Assembly: GCF_022878925.1 (NCBI RefSeq)
Contig: NZ_CP084628.1
Coordinates: forward strand, 992,001-1,056,000
Length of the DNA stretch: 64,000 nucleotides
Direction of reading: 5' to 3'
From: Caballeronia sp. TF1N1
GTDB lineage: Bacteria; Pseudomonadota; Gammaproteobacteria; Burkholderiales; Burkholderiaceae
How positions within the stretch are numbered: position 1 is the first letter of the stretch; every line of letters begins with the position of its first letter. This document shows positions 1 to 9,332 of this stretch, one piece after another. A program made the translations under genes and the position numbers. The notes below the pieces were generated by a model. It saw only the letters and a list, made by a program, of their open reading frames with translations. It had not been told where the DNA came from and did no database searches.

Positions 1-1032
1 TTTGCGGTCTGCTCATTGGTTTGGCGTCATGTCGCCAAACCTGCGGGACGGTCACTTTGCATCATTACTGCGCGGCGCGAGGAACGTATCGTCGCCATTT
101 GGCCGCTCGTGCATTCGCGCAATCGTCTCTGGAACGTGCTTCGGCCACTTAGCTCTGAATCGGCAGACTATACGACCGTGCTGACCGATCCCGCGTATGC
201 ATCGCCGGATCTGTCGCAATCGATCTGGCAGGCGGCGCGTGACCTAGGGAAGGGCGATATTGTTTTGCTTCCGTATGTCGATTGCAAAAGCGAGTTGTAT
301 CGGCTCGCTGCGGAGCATCCGGGGATCATGCTCGCCAAGGAACATCCCTATGCCGTGGCTAAACTTTCGGAAGTGAATTGTTGGGATGAATTGGTCATTG
401 GCTTGGGCAAGCTTTCGGGCAAGCGACCCGGCCAGTTGCGTGAACGACTCGACCGCGAAGGCAAGTTCGAGGTGTGTATTCTCGGCCCGCACGACCGTGA
501 AGAGAACGCGCGCATGGTCGACTGGATGCTGGCGAGAAAGCGCGAGTGGGGCGAACGCGTCGACAAGAAGGGCAGTTGGCTGTGGGAGGAAACCTTCCGC
601 AATTATCTAATCGAGCTGCTGAATCATTGTCATCCCCTCGCATGTGCAAAGCTCATGGTCCTGAAACTCGATGGCGAGATTCTCGCCGTGAACATGATCG
701 GTCTCGGCGCAAAGAGCATGATCGGTCTGATTGCGAGTTTCGATAAGCGCTTTGGGAAATTCGCACCCGGCGCGGTTTCAACCGAGGCATGGGTTCGGTG
801 GGCAATCGAGCAGCGTCTGGATTTCGACCTCGGCATCGGCGCAGAAACGTTCAAGCCGTACTGGAGCCGGGGCAATACCGCAATGGTTTGCAGTCTGCAA
901 CTTGCGCAAACGAACTGGGGACGCGTGGCATTCGCCATTTCTGGCGCACAACGAATGCTTAAGAAAGCGAGCGTTAATGTCTGGCGTTCGAACGTTCGGC
1001 CAGAAAAATCCTTGGGCAAAGAACAGGCGTAG
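1..1032 (+). CDS. GNAT-fold acyltransferase, CelD/BcsL type (5' end cut by window)
   Basis: The frame is open from base 1, so the start lies left of the window; a TTG at 16 is only the first possible in-window start. The visible part is about 343 codons. The central and C-terminal sequence (an RPGQLRERLDREG segment, then DGEILAVNMIGLG and FDLGIGAETFKPYWSRG) is like the acyl-CoA N-acyltransferase domain of CelD/BcsL proteins found in cellulose and exopolysaccharide loci. Such proteins are cytoplasmic and presumably acylate a sugar precursor or peptide. Its position next to an exopolysaccharide cluster fits that role, but it is on the opposite strand from the glycosyltransferases. Family call fairly sure, substrate unknown. 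Confidence 0.75.
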   Translation, partial: FAVCSLVWRHVAKPAGRSLCIITARREERIVAIWPLVHSRNRLWNVLRPLSSESADYTTVLTDPAYASPDLSQSIWQAARDLGKGDIVLLPYVDCKSELYRLAAEHPGIMLAKEHPYAVAKLSEVNCWDELVIGLGKLSGKRPGQLRERLDREGKFEVCILGPHDREENARMVDWMLARKREWGERVDKKGSWLWEETFRNYLIELLNHCHPLACAKLMVLKLDGEILAVNMIGLGAKSMIGLIASFDKRFGKFAPGAVSTEAWVRWAIEQRLDFDLGIGAETFKPYWSRGNTAMVCSLQLAQTNWGRVAFAISGAQRMLKKASVNVWRSNVRPEKSLGKEQA

Positions 1033-1614
1033 AAAGGCCTAGAAGCGAATCTGTTCACAACTCAGAGCGGTTTGAAAATGACCGATTAAGCTTGTTTAAT
1101 TCCGTGCGCTCAGCGTTGCGGGAAACAAGCTAAACACGAAAATCAAAGATTTTGCTGAAAGATCTACAATCAGCTGACTAGAAGAATTAACGGAAAATTT
1201 CCTTCATTAATCTGATGAATAGCCGTTGTTTCACTGCGACAAAATTACTTTTCGCAAAATATTCGAGAATGGCTGATTCATCCGATTATATGCGCAATAG
1301 AGAAGCGCTTTTCCCGCCTGACGTGCGATCGCGCGTTGCATGAGCCAGAAAATTCGGCCCTGTCCCCGTTATTCAGTTACAGATAGTTACGATTCCTCTC
1401 TATTCGTCATACAACGATCTGTATCATACGATCCGTAGTCGGTATTTAATGCCTTATTAGATGCGAAATTAATTTCGCTAAAGGTAATTAATGCCGTTCA
1501 AACGAGTGCGCGAGTTTGCTGGTCCTTCCGAGGGTCATCCGAGTCGTGAAAATCCAATCCGAAAGCTGACACGGCGAATCTGTTCGTCAGACGCCCATTG
1601 ATAACTTCGAGCTC
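1033..1614. other. AT-rich intergenic region, no gene seen
   Basis: About 580 bases with no credible reading frame. It is clearly more AT-rich than the flanking genes, especially 1080-1500, as expected of a long 5' untranslated or promoter region for the beta-helix protein at 1615. No clear sigma-70 pair or strong hairpin could be assigned by eye. Confidence 0.5.
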
Positions 1615-2799
1615 ATGTCCTTGACCAAAAAAACTCCTGTTACTCCAATGCAATTTGCTGATCAGATCGATCGAATCTTCACGCGTCGCAAGTTTCTCAC
1701 TGCGGTGATGGCCAGCACCGGATCGCTCGCACTTTCCGCATGCGGTGGCGGCGGTGAAGGAGATGTTGCTGATTCCGTCTCCAAGCGCCGCCGCCGTGCG
1801 TCCGGCACCAGTTCCGCCTCAAGCACCCAAGCTGCTTCGACACCGGCGGTCGCTTCGTCGACGCAGGCCGCGACGACATCCGGCACGGTCACCGACACGT
1901 CCTTCGGCGTGAAGGGCGATGGCACTACCAACGACCGCGTCGCGCTTCAGAAAGCGATCGACGGTTCAGTCGGCAAGATTCTGCTGATCACCGGCAAGAG
2001 CCGTATCGATGCGGCCGGCCTCGACCTGCGCACGAACTCGCACCTGCGTTTCGCAAGCGGCGCGTCGATCAAGCTGCTCGCCCACAACGTCGCCAGCTAT
2101 CAGATCCTGCGCGTCTGGGATGCCCAGAACGTGCAGATTGAAAACGCCTCGCTCGACGGCAGCAAGGAACTCAACTCCGCGACCAACGATCCGAACGACG
2201 GCGGCCAGGGCATGGGCATCTCCATCGCGGGTTCGACCAACGTGACGATCACCTCGCCGACCACGATCAACTGCTGGGGCGACGGCATCTACATCGGCAA
2301 CTCGTATCGCAGCCTGACGACGCCGAGCAACACGGTCAACATTACGAAGCACCACGCGACCGGTTGCCGCCGTCAGGGCGCAACGATCACGAGTGGCGCG
2401 AATATCACGTTCGATACGCCGACCTGGGAAAACATCGGCGGCACGTTGCCTTCGGCGGGCCTCGACATCGAACCCAACAACAACAACGCCGTGCTGCAGA
2501 ACATCAAGATCATCAGCCCAACGACGAACAGCTGCCGCTATGGCATTCTGATTTATCTGGGCGCCTTGCCAGGTTCGGTGAACAAGGTAGTCTCGATCGA
2601 TATCTCGAACCATCGCGACAACAACGCCAATCATGTCGCGTATGAAGTCGGTGGCCTTGCGCTAAACGGCCATTCGGTAACGGGTCATATCACGAGCGCG
2701 TCGCCAGTCTATATGCATTCAGCGCTTGGCTTTAGCAAGACTGATTGGGACAACGCCGGTCCGACGGTCGAAGTCACCAACATGGTCTACACGCGTTGA
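1615..2799 (+). CDS. Secreted right-handed beta-helix protein, polysaccharide-lyase/pectate-lyase-like lipoprotein
   Basis: 394 aa. The N-terminus has a twin-arginine-like stretch (TRRKFLTAVMAS) and then LSAC followed by a Gly run, which looks like a lipobox, so a Tat-exported or Sec-exported lipoprotein is likely. A low-complexity Ser/Thr/Ala linker (about residues 62-95) leads to a domain starting with a GVKGDGTTNDRVALQKAI segment, the classic N-terminal signature of pectate-lyase-superfamily beta-helix proteins. The rest is rich in the N-I-x-I and turn patterns of parallel beta-helices. In exopolysaccharide loci such proteins trim or depolymerise the polymer. Catalytic residues cannot be assigned from sequence alone. 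Two hairpins follow the stop, so it is probably a single-gene unit. Confidence 0.8.
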   Translation: MSLTKKTPVTPMQFADQIDRIFTRRKFLTAVMASTGSLALSACGGGGEGDVADSVSKRRRRASGTSSASSTQAASTPAVASSTQAATTSGTVTDTSFGVKGDGTTNDRVALQKAIDGSVGKILLITGKSRIDAAGLDLRTNSHLRFASGASIKLLAHNVASYQILRVWDAQNVQIENASLDGSKELNSATNDPNDGGQGMGISIAGSTNVTITSPTTINCWGDGIYIGNSYRSLTTPSNTVNITKHHATGCRRQGATITSGANITFDTPTWENIGGTLPSAGLDIEPNNNNAVLQNIKIISPTTNSCRYGILIYLGALPGSVNKVVSIDISNHRDNNANHVAYEVGGLALNGHSVTGHITSASPVYMHSALGFSKTDWDNAGPTVEVTNMVYTR

Positions 2800-2828
2800 G
2801 CGTTTAGCGAGGCAACATGTCGAAAAGA

Positions 2829-2879
2829 GGGCGCGCGTTCAGCGCGCGCCCGGTGTCGGTGCTTGGCGCACCGATTTTT
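2829..2879 (+). terminator. Tandem hairpin terminator after the beta-helix gene
   Basis: Two hairpins follow the stop at 2799. The first has a perfect 9-bp GC stem (2829-2837 with 2843-2851, 5-base loop). The second has a 6-bp stem (2857-2862 with 2868-2873) followed at once by ATTTTTC. The second hairpin plus T-run is a typical rho-independent terminator. Confidence 0.75.
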
Positions 2880-3014
2880 CTTTGCGCGGCGCTTTACCTT
2901 GCCAAGCTTTTTAGACGGAGATGCCGAAAACGATTGGCATGGATGGTGCTCTAAGAAAGTATCGGGCGTCACGAAACGCCATCTCCGAAAACGCAGGAAA
3001 AGTCTGGAGATTCA

Positions 3015-3224
3015 ATGGATCTCGCCGTCATCATTGGCACGATCGCCTTCTTCGCTGTCGTCGCGCTTGCGTTGCTCGCGCTTGCCGACGTACTGCTGCC
3101 CTCGCGCCGCCGCCGGCGCGAGGAGCAAGGGCGCACGAGCATCTGGTCACGTTCGCATAAGGCGGGCGAGCTGAAGACTAAAGGCGCGGGCCATTCCGGG
3201 CCGGGTTCGGGACATCCGAAATGA
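3015..3224 (+). CDS. Small single-pass membrane protein, unknown function
   Basis: 69 aa. A GGAG ribosome site lies 8 bases before the ATG. Residues 3-28 are a hydrophobic helix (start DLAVIIGTIAFFAVVALALL). It is followed by a run of six basic residues in RRRRREE and a Gly/Lys/Ser-rich tail, which predicts an N-out, C-in membrane anchor. It lies between a terminator and the convergent glycosyltransferase gene, so it stands alone. I do not recognise the family. The good ribosome site and membrane pattern argue for a real gene, but a chance frame is possible. Confidence 0.5.
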   Translation: MDLAVIIGTIAFFAVVALALLALADVLLPSRRRRREEQGRTSIWSRSHKAGELKTKGAGHSGPGSGHPK

Positions 3225-3255
3225 CGAAGCGTGTGCAAAATCTTCCGGTGCGCGG

Positions 3256-4476
3256 TTATTGACCGGAACCAATGTGTCGTTCATTCGCCGACACCTGTGC
3301 GACTGGCGCCGACGCTTCATCTACTGAGCCTCTTCGTTCGCTGATTCGCAAGTAGATGTCCTCATAGCGACGCCAGCTCGCTTCGATCGAAAAAAACCTG
3401 TCGATTCTCTCTCTCGCCGCCACGCCGAGCGCCGCGCGCCGCGTCCGCGGCAGCATCAACATGTCGACGAGCGCCTGCGCCAGCGCATCGGCATTCCGAG
3501 GCGGCACGACGGTTCCCGTTTCCCCGATGAGCCACGCGGTATCGCCGACGTCGGTCGCCACGCATGGCGTCTCGCATGCCATGGCTTCGCCGATGACGGT
3601 CGGCAATCCCTCGCTGCGTGACGAAAGACAGAAGACATCGAGCCCCGCCAATAGCGCTTCAGGATGCTTAAGCGGTCCAAGCAAGCGGCATGCATGTGCC
3701 ACGCCTTCACTGCGAATGAGTTCGACGAGCTCGCGGTTGTCATCGTCGAGTCCATTGCCTGCCATCACGAAGCGGCACTGCGGCAACGATTGCAGCACAC
3801 GCCGCACTGCCGCGATGAAGTTGGGATAGTCCTTGACCGCGTGATACCGGCCCATGATGCCGACGACCGGCGCATCCGCAGCGAAGCCGTGGTTTTCGCG
3901 TAATGCCTTGTGAGACGCTGGCGCGGGCTTGAAGACATCGAGTTCGAAGCCGTTTGGAACCGCGATCATCTTCTTCGCGCAGTAACCGCCTTCAACATGC
4001 GCGCGCCGTGCAGCTTCGCCGCAGCAGATGATCGCATCGGGCACGTGGTTCGACAGCAGCGCGCATGCTCGCGTCACCCAGCGCGTCATGCGGCTGCTGC
4101 CGCTCGAACGAAGGTCCGTGTGATGAATGCCCCAGGCGAGCGGCAGCCGTTTCTTGCGCCATGCTCTCACGGCCGTGACCGCGAGTCCGCCCATCAGATC
4201 GCCGTGATAAAGCCAGGTCTGAACGACATCGGGTTCGAGTTCGTCGATCCAGCGCACGAGTTGCACTAACTTGCGCGGCTCCGGCAGACTCTTGCTCATG
4301 CCGAGTATGCGCACTTCGGCGCCCGCCTCACGAATGCGCGCCGCCAGCGTGTCTTCGGACGACAGCGAGATGACCGCATGCTCGACGCCTTCGCCGCGCG
4401 ATGCGCGAATCAGTCGATATAGCATCATCTCCGCGCCGTCCGCGGGCAATGCGGTGATGACGTGAACGATCTTCAA
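3256..4476 (-). CDS. Glycosyltransferase family 4
   Basis: 406 aa, GT-B fold. The N-terminal domain starts KIVHVITALPADGAEMML, and the C-terminal nucleotide-sugar domain carries VGIMGRYHAVKDYPNFI and SSRSEGLPTVIGEAMA, the E-x7-E region of GT4 retaining enzymes. It should add one sugar to the undecaprenyl-linked repeat unit on the inner face of the inner membrane. The start is TTG at 4476, whose bases overlap the TGA of the upstream glycosyltransferase by 4, which supports translational coupling and this start. Last gene of the minus-strand exopolysaccharide operon visible here. Donor and acceptor cannot be told from sequence. Confidence 0.88.
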   Translation of the reverse strand: MKIVHVITALPADGAEMMLYRLIRASRGEGVEHAVISLSSEDTLAARIREAGAEVRILGMSKSLPEPRKLVQLVRWIDELEPDVVQTWLYHGDLMGGLAVTAVRAWRKKRLPLAWGIHHTDLRSSGSSRMTRWVTRACALLSNHVPDAIICCGEAARRAHVEGGYCAKKMIAVPNGFELDVFKPAPASHKALRENHGFAADAPVVGIMGRYHAVKDYPNFIAAVRRVLQSLPQCRFVMAGNGLDDDNRELVELIRSEGVAHACRLLGPLKHPEALLAGLDVFCLSSRSEGLPTVIGEAMACETPCVATDVGDTAWLIGETGTVVPPRNADALAQALVDMLMLPRTRRAALGVAARERIDRFFSIEASWRRYEDIYLRISERRGSVDEASAPVAQVSANERHIGSGQ

Positions 4477-5654
4477 GGCGTGATCTCGACGGATGCGGTC
4501 GCACTCGCCGTCGATGTCGCGGGCGCGAGCGCGCGATACACCGCAAGGGTCCTGTCGATGACGATCGCTTCATCGAATTCGCGCAGCGCCTTCTCGCGCG
4601 AGGCGAGTCCGAGCTTGCGCGCGAGCGGACGATCGTCGTCGAGCAGGCGGATGGCGTCGGCCAGCGCCGTTGCATTCCGCACCGGCACCACGAGCCCGTC
4701 TTCGCCATTTCGGCTCACCACTTCGCGGCAGCCGGGTGCATCGGTCGTGATGAGCGGCAATGCGCACGCGGCCGCTTCGATCAGGGACTTTGGCAAGCCT
4801 TCGCGATAACTCGGCAGCGCCATGACATCCGTTTCTGTAAACAGACCCGGCATGTCGCTGACATGACCGCGCCATTCGACGAGGCCTTCCTTCACCCAGC
4901 CTTCTATCGTCGACTGTTCGATCGAAGCGGGATTGCCCGCGTCCGGCGTCCCCGCAAGAATGAAGCGGATGGTGCGTCCCTCGCGCTTGAGCACGCGCGC
5001 GGCCTCGATGAATTCGGCAATGCCCTTGTCCCACAGCATGCGTGCCGCAAGCAGCACGCGCAGCGGCGCGTGCGAAAGAGGCGCATCGGCGGGAGGCGCC
5101 GTGAAGCGCGCGCAATTTACCCCGGAGCCTTTGATGAGGTGGATGGCTTGTTCATCGGCAAGACGGGCGCTCTTGAACATCGCTACATCGTCCGGATTTT
5201 GCAGGATCAGCGCACAGTTCTCGCCGTCAAGAGCCAGACGCAGGACTTGGCGCACCACGGGCCGTAAAAAGCGCGCTTTCATGTCGCGGCTCGTGAAAAC
5301 GTAACCCAGCCCCGCCACCGAATTCACGCGAGCGGGCACGCCTGCGAGCCTCGCGGCAAGCGACCCATAGACCGCGCTCTTGATCGTGAAGCCATGCACG
5401 AGCGAAGCCTGTTCCGCGCGAAAGAAACGCGCGAGCCAGAGCACGAGATTCAGTTCGCGCAATGGATTGAGACTGCGCCGGACCATTGGCACCGCATGCC
5501 AGCGAAAGCCGAGTTCGATCAGGCGCGGTCCATATTCGCCGGGCGGCGAAAGCAATATGACCTCATGCCCGAGATCGAGAAGTCGATTGGCAAGCGAAAG
5601 ACGAAAGTTGTAGAGATACCAGTCGGTATTCGCAAAGAGAATGACTTTGTTCAT
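4473..5654 (-). CDS. Glycosyltransferase family 4
   Basis: 393 aa from ATG at 5654, which follows a GAGAGG ribosome site; the reading frame is open further upstream but only by chance. The protein begins MNKVILFANTDWYLYNFRLS, as in GT4 enzymes for UDP-sugar transfer in capsule and O-antigen loci (PglA/WbpT-like). It has the donor-site region SYREGLPKSLIEAAACALP (E-x7-E) near residue 295. It sits 17 bases after the next glycosyltransferase and overlaps the following one by 4 bases. Expected to act in assembly of the lipid-linked repeat unit. Specificity unknown. Confidence 0.88.
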   Translation of the reverse strand: MNKVILFANTDWYLYNFRLSLANRLLDLGHEVILLSPPGEYGPRLIELGFRWHAVPMVRRSLNPLRELNLVLWLARFFRAEQASLVHGFTIKSAVYGSLAARLAGVPARVNSVAGLGYVFTSRDMKARFLRPVVRQVLRLALDGENCALILQNPDDVAMFKSARLADEQAIHLIKGSGVNCARFTAPPADAPLSHAPLRVLLAARMLWDKGIAEFIEAARVLKREGRTIRFILAGTPDAGNPASIEQSTIEGWVKEGLVEWRGHVSDMPGLFTETDVMALPSYREGLPKSLIEAAACALPLITTDAPGCREVVSRNGEDGLVVPVRNATALADAIRLLDDDRPLARKLGLASREKALREFDEAIVIDRTLAVYRALAPATSTASATASVEITP

Positions 5655-5671
5655 CGCCTGCCTCTCAGGAT

Positions 5672-6850
5672 CTAGTTCAACGTGCCGGGGCTGGATGCTT
5701 CTGCATGACGCAGGCCAGTATCCGTACCGGTCGATGTTTTCGTTTCGCTGATACCCACGCGCGCGAAGAGTTCGTCCCACGCCCGCAGGATGGTGCTGAC
5801 GGCATAGCGCGCGCGTACCGATTGCGCGCCCTTGACGGAGAGCGCTTTGCGCAAACCTTCGTCGGCAAGCATGCGGCGCAATGCGTGCGCGAGCGCAATG
5901 GGATCGCCAGGTGGCACGAGCAAGGCGTCTTCGCCATCGCGCGTGATATCGCGTGGACCGCTCGGGCAGTCGACTGCCACTGCCGGCACGCCGAGCGCCA
6001 TGCTCTCGGCCAGCGCAAGTCCAAAGCCTTCGAAGCGCGAGGACATGACGAAGGCCTGCGAGCGCAACACTTCGGTCCACGGCTTGTCGGTGACGCCAGG
6101 CATGAAGATGCGTCCGCTCATGCCGCGCTGCTGGATTCGCGATTGCAACGTCATGCGTTCCGCTCCTTCGCCCCAGATCCACACATCCCACTGTGGAAAT
6201 TCATGGGCGATGGCCGCGAACGAATCGATCAATAAGCCAAAGTTTTTTTGCGGATGCAGCCGTCCGAGCGAAACGAGCCGCATGCGTTCATCGGGGCTTG
6301 CCGTTGGCGCGGGCTGGTGGAACAGCTCGTCGGGCAGCGGGTTCGGCATGACCGCCGTGTGCTTGATGCCGGGCACCATCGCGTTGAACGGCCCAACGAC
6401 GTTGTCGGTCAGTACCGTGACCGCGCGCGCATGCGGATAAGCAAGGCGCGTGGCGAACTTCCAGAACGGCGTGCGGCCATCGACGGAAGGATCGTTGTGT
6501 TCGCATGCAATGACCGGAACGCGTAGACCCGCGCAAGCGAGAATGCTCGCCACGTTCACGTTGGTGAGGAAGCTGATCACTACGTCCGGATCGGTCTCGC
6601 GTATCAGCTTGCGCAACGCCCGGTGCCGTTGCATGTAGCCAAAAACCTTATTGCGCGTGGGCGTGATCCGATCCGCAAGCTGGATGAAGCGCACCTTGTC
6701 GGACAGCGCATAGAAGCACGCGCGCTTGCGGCTATACGTGGCGACGAGCGTGACCTTGTCGCCGCGCTCGCTCCATGCATCCACGAGTGTGGCGGCCACG
6801 CGCTCGGCGCCGCCGCTGCCCATCGAGCTCACCAACAGCATGATGTTCAT
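5672..6850 (-). CDS. Glycosyltransferase family 4
   Basis: 392 aa from ATG at 6850, whose first bases overlap the stop of the flippase gene (ATGA at 6847-6850). The N-terminus MNIMLLVSSMGSGGAERVAA is typical of GT4 proteins such as GalNAc-alpha transferases of capsule loci. The donor domain has VSLGRLHPQKNFGLLIDSF and SSRFEGFGLALAESMALG (E-x7-E). A likely role is transfer of a hexosamine within the repeat unit; given TviB/TviC in the same operon, a GalNAcA donor for one of the three transferases is reasonable but is inference. Confidence 0.88.
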   Translation of the reverse strand: MNIMLLVSSMGSGGAERVAATLVDAWSERGDKVTLVATYSRKRACFYALSDKVRFIQLADRITPTRNKVFGYMQRHRALRKLIRETDPDVVISFLTNVNVASILACAGLRVPVIACEHNDPSVDGRTPFWKFATRLAYPHARAVTVLTDNVVGPFNAMVPGIKHTAVMPNPLPDELFHQPAPTASPDERMRLVSLGRLHPQKNFGLLIDSFAAIAHEFPQWDVWIWGEGAERMTLQSRIQQRGMSGRIFMPGVTDKPWTEVLRSQAFVMSSRFEGFGLALAESMALGVPAVAVDCPSGPRDITRDGEDALLVPPGDPIALAHALRRMLADEGLRKALSVKGAQSVRARYAVSTILRAWDELFARVGISETKTSTGTDTGLRHAEASSPGTLN

Positions 6851-8217
6851 GCAGCCAATCCTCCGGTCGGTCGCAGCGGCGGGATGCGTCGCGTGAAGAG
6901 CATTGAGAGGCAAAAGACGGATGCCTGCATCACGCCGGTCGCGACGACCACGCCCGGCATGCCGATCCAGCGCGTGAGCAATGTGTTGGCTGCGACTTTG
7001 ACGATAAACCCTAGTGCGGTAATGATGGCCATCTCCTTGTAACGTCCCTCGACCGACAACAGGTTCATCATCACGAGCGAGGCGAAGTAGAACGGCAACT
7101 GCACGAGCGAAAAGCGCATGAGTTCCGCGACCAGTTCCGTGTTCTGCGCGGTGAACGCGCCACGCTGGAACAGCACGCCGACCATCCACGGCGCAAGCGG
7201 GTATGCAATCGCCGCGCAGACGGTTCCCGCGCCGAGCATCAGAAGCGACCATTGGAACGCGGTATGACGCGCGCGCTTGTGATCGTCGCGGCCGAGAATG
7301 TCGGACAGCACCGGCAAGGTGCCCTGCGCAATGGCAAGCGCGCCCATGCTGATGATCAGACCGAACACGCGGTTCGCATAGCCGAGGGTCGCGACCGCGC
7401 CATCGCCCAGATGGGCGACGAAGTATTGATCGATCGCGGGTGTGCAGCACACCACCAGTTGACCGAGCATGAAGACGCGTACCGCGTGATAGACGGGCGG
7501 CCATTTGCGCGAGCGGAACGTGAAGCTCAAGCGCGCATAGTTGTTATCGACCTTGCCGCCGAGCGGCCTCAGCACCAGAACCAGCGCGACATATCCGAGC
7601 AACGTGCCGTACATGAGCGGCTGCATTGCGCTATTGCCGGTAAAGAACAGCACGAGCAGAAGCGTCATCACGGCAGGCAGGCCGTCGAGCAAGGTCGCGA
7701 TATGGCGCTCGCTCGATTGCAGACGCGTCGAGTAGGCCGTAACCATCATGATGAGCACGCCGATGGGCGCCATCACCATCATCATGTGATGCGCCATGTC
7801 CTGCGTCTCGACGGCGAGATTGCCCGCCATGAGCCGCAGAACGTATGGCCAGATCAGATACAGGATCGCGGTGAAACCGAGTCCCACCACGGCCGACCAT
7901 GTAACGAGTTCGCTCAGGAATTGCGCTTCTTCGCTCGCGGATTGCTTGCGCAGATCGACGAATGCAGGCACCAGAACGATGGCGAAGATGGCGGAGCACG
8001 CCGACGGCAGCCACGAAACCAGCATGAGGGTGATCTGATAGGCATCGACCACGTTGCTGATGCCGTAGCGATATGCGATCACCATCTCCTTGAACGCGCC
8101 CGCGGAGCGCCCGATCAGCACGAACGCCGCCACTCTCGACATACCCCGCGCAGCGCGAAGATGGTCGGGATGAAGCTGCAGCAAGCGGTCTCTCAACGCG
8201 GCAAATTGTGATATCAA
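6847..8217 (-). CDS. Lipid-linked oligosaccharide flippase, Wzx/MurJ (MVF) type
   Basis: 456 aa from TTG at 8217, 10 bases after the stop of tviC and behind a GTGAGG ribosome site. An alternative ATG at 8142 would remove 25 residues. About 12-14 hydrophobic segments span the length, beginning with SRVAAFVLIGRSAGAFKEMV, which matches the first helix of MurJ-type members of the MOP exporter superfamily. Context makes it the flippase that moves the finished repeat unit to the periplasmic face. It overlaps the next glycosyltransferase by 4 bases. A role as a second MurJ cannot be excluded but is unlikely here. Confidence 0.8.
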   Translation of the reverse strand: MISQFAALRDRLLQLHPDHLRAARGMSRVAAFVLIGRSAGAFKEMVIAYRYGISNVVDAYQITLMLVSWLPSACSAIFAIVLVPAFVDLRKQSASEEAQFLSELVTWSAVVGLGFTAILYLIWPYVLRLMAGNLAVETQDMAHHMMMVMAPIGVLIMMVTAYSTRLQSSERHIATLLDGLPAVMTLLLVLFFTGNSAMQPLMYGTLLGYVALVLVLRPLGGKVDNNYARLSFTFRSRKWPPVYHAVRVFMLGQLVVCCTPAIDQYFVAHLGDGAVATLGYANRVFGLIISMGALAIAQGTLPVLSDILGRDDHKRARHTAFQWSLLMLGAGTVCAAIAYPLAPWMVGVLFQRGAFTAQNTELVAELMRFSLVQLPFYFASLVMMNLLSVEGRYKEMAIITALGFIVKVAANTLLTRWIGMPGVVVATGVMQASVFCLSMLFTRRIPPLRPTGGLAA

Positions 8218-8227
8218 CGTGGCGGCC

Positions 8228-9325
8228 TCACTTTCCGCTGGCCATGGCCGAGAGCGCGTCGACGCGGTTCGGCTCGTGGCCAGCACGTTCTGCCAGAAAG
8301 CGGATGTACCACGGCATCGCGCGCGCGAGTCCTTCCGCAAACGGCACCTTGCCGTCATATCCGAGCAGACGTTCGGCCTTGCCGACATCGGCTTGCGAAT
8401 GACGGACATCGCCCGCTCGAAAAGGTCCAAACTGAGCATCGCGCGCATAAGCGATGCCGTGCGCGGCGAGCAGACGCTTGAGTTCCGCGAAGAGTTGTCC
8501 GAGCGTCGTGCGATCGCCCACGGCGACGTTGTAGACCTGACCGCGGGCCGCGGCATCCGCCTTGGCCGCGAGCAGGTTCATCTGCACGACGTTATCGACG
8601 AAACAGAAATCGCGGCTCGTTTCACCATCGCCGTTGATGGTCACGATCTCGTCGTTGATGAGCGCGGCCGTCCACTTCGGAATCACGGCGGCATAAGCGC
8701 CATCCGGGTCTTGACGCTTGCCGAAGACGTTGAAGTAGCGCAGGCCCGTCGCATTGAAGCCGTAAGCGCGCGCGAACACCGACGCATAGAGCTCGTTCGC
8801 ATATTTCGTGACCGCGTAAGGCGAGAGCGGCTGGCCGATGCGATCTTCCACCTTCGGCAAGCCGGGATGATCGCCATATGTCGAACTCGATGCCGCATAC
8901 GTGAAGCTCTGCACTTGCGCATCGCGCGCGGCGCATAGCACGTTCAGGAAGCCGCTCAAGTTCGTTTCGTGCGTGGCGATGGGGTCGGCCACCGAGCGCG
9001 GCACCGAACCGAGCGCCGCTTCGTGCAGCACGTGATCCACGCCTTGCATGGCCGCCTGACAATCGAGCAGATTGCGGATGTCGCCTTCGATGAAGCGAAA
9101 GCGCCGCCACTGCCTTTCATCGACGCTCTCGCGCACTTCTTCGAGATTGCGTTCGTGCCCGGTCGCGAAGTTATCGAGTCCGACCACGCGCTGATCGAGC
9201 GCGAGCAACGCTTCGAGCAAGTTGGAGCCGATGAAGCCGGCCACGCCCGTGATGAGCCATGTCTCCGGACGTGCGCGCAATTGTTCGCGCACGCTTTCGT
9301 ATCGATCGTTCATTGTCATTTTCAT
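8228..9325 (-). CDS. tviC: UDP-N-acetylglucosaminuronate 4-epimerase (TviC/WbpP family)
   Basis: 365 aa extended SDR. Residues near 25 show the NAD-binding [20 protein letters not shown] with GxxGxxG. The catalytic Y-x3-K is in [14 protein letters not shown], with the Ser triad in AASSSTYGD. Long stretches match Vi-antigen TviC ([32 protein letters not shown]). The reaction is UDP-GlcNAcA to UDP-GalNAcA in the cytoplasm. It lies 7 bases after tviB, so the two form a two-step donor pathway for a GalNAcA-containing polymer. Three closely spaced ATGs (9325, 9319, 9313) make the exact start uncertain by a few residues. Confidence 0.88.
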   Translation of the reverse strand: MKMTMNDRYESVREQLRARPETWLITGVAGFIGSNLLEALLALDQRVVGLDNFATGHERNLEEVRESVDERQWRRFRFIEGDIRNLLDCQAAMQGVDHVLHEAALGSVPRSVADPIATHETNLSGFLNVLCAARDAQVQSFTYAASSSTYGDHPGLPKVEDRIGQPLSPYAVTKYANELYASVFARAYGFNATGLRYFNVFGKRQDPDGAYAAVIPKWTAALINDEIVTINGDGETSRDFCFVDNVVQMNLLAAKADAAARGQVYNVAVGDRTTLGQLFAELKRLLAAHGIAYARDAQFGPFRAGDVRHSQADVGKAERLLGYDGKVPFAEGLARAMPWYIRFLAERAGHEPNRVDALSAMASGK

Positions 9326-9332
9326 GCCTGCA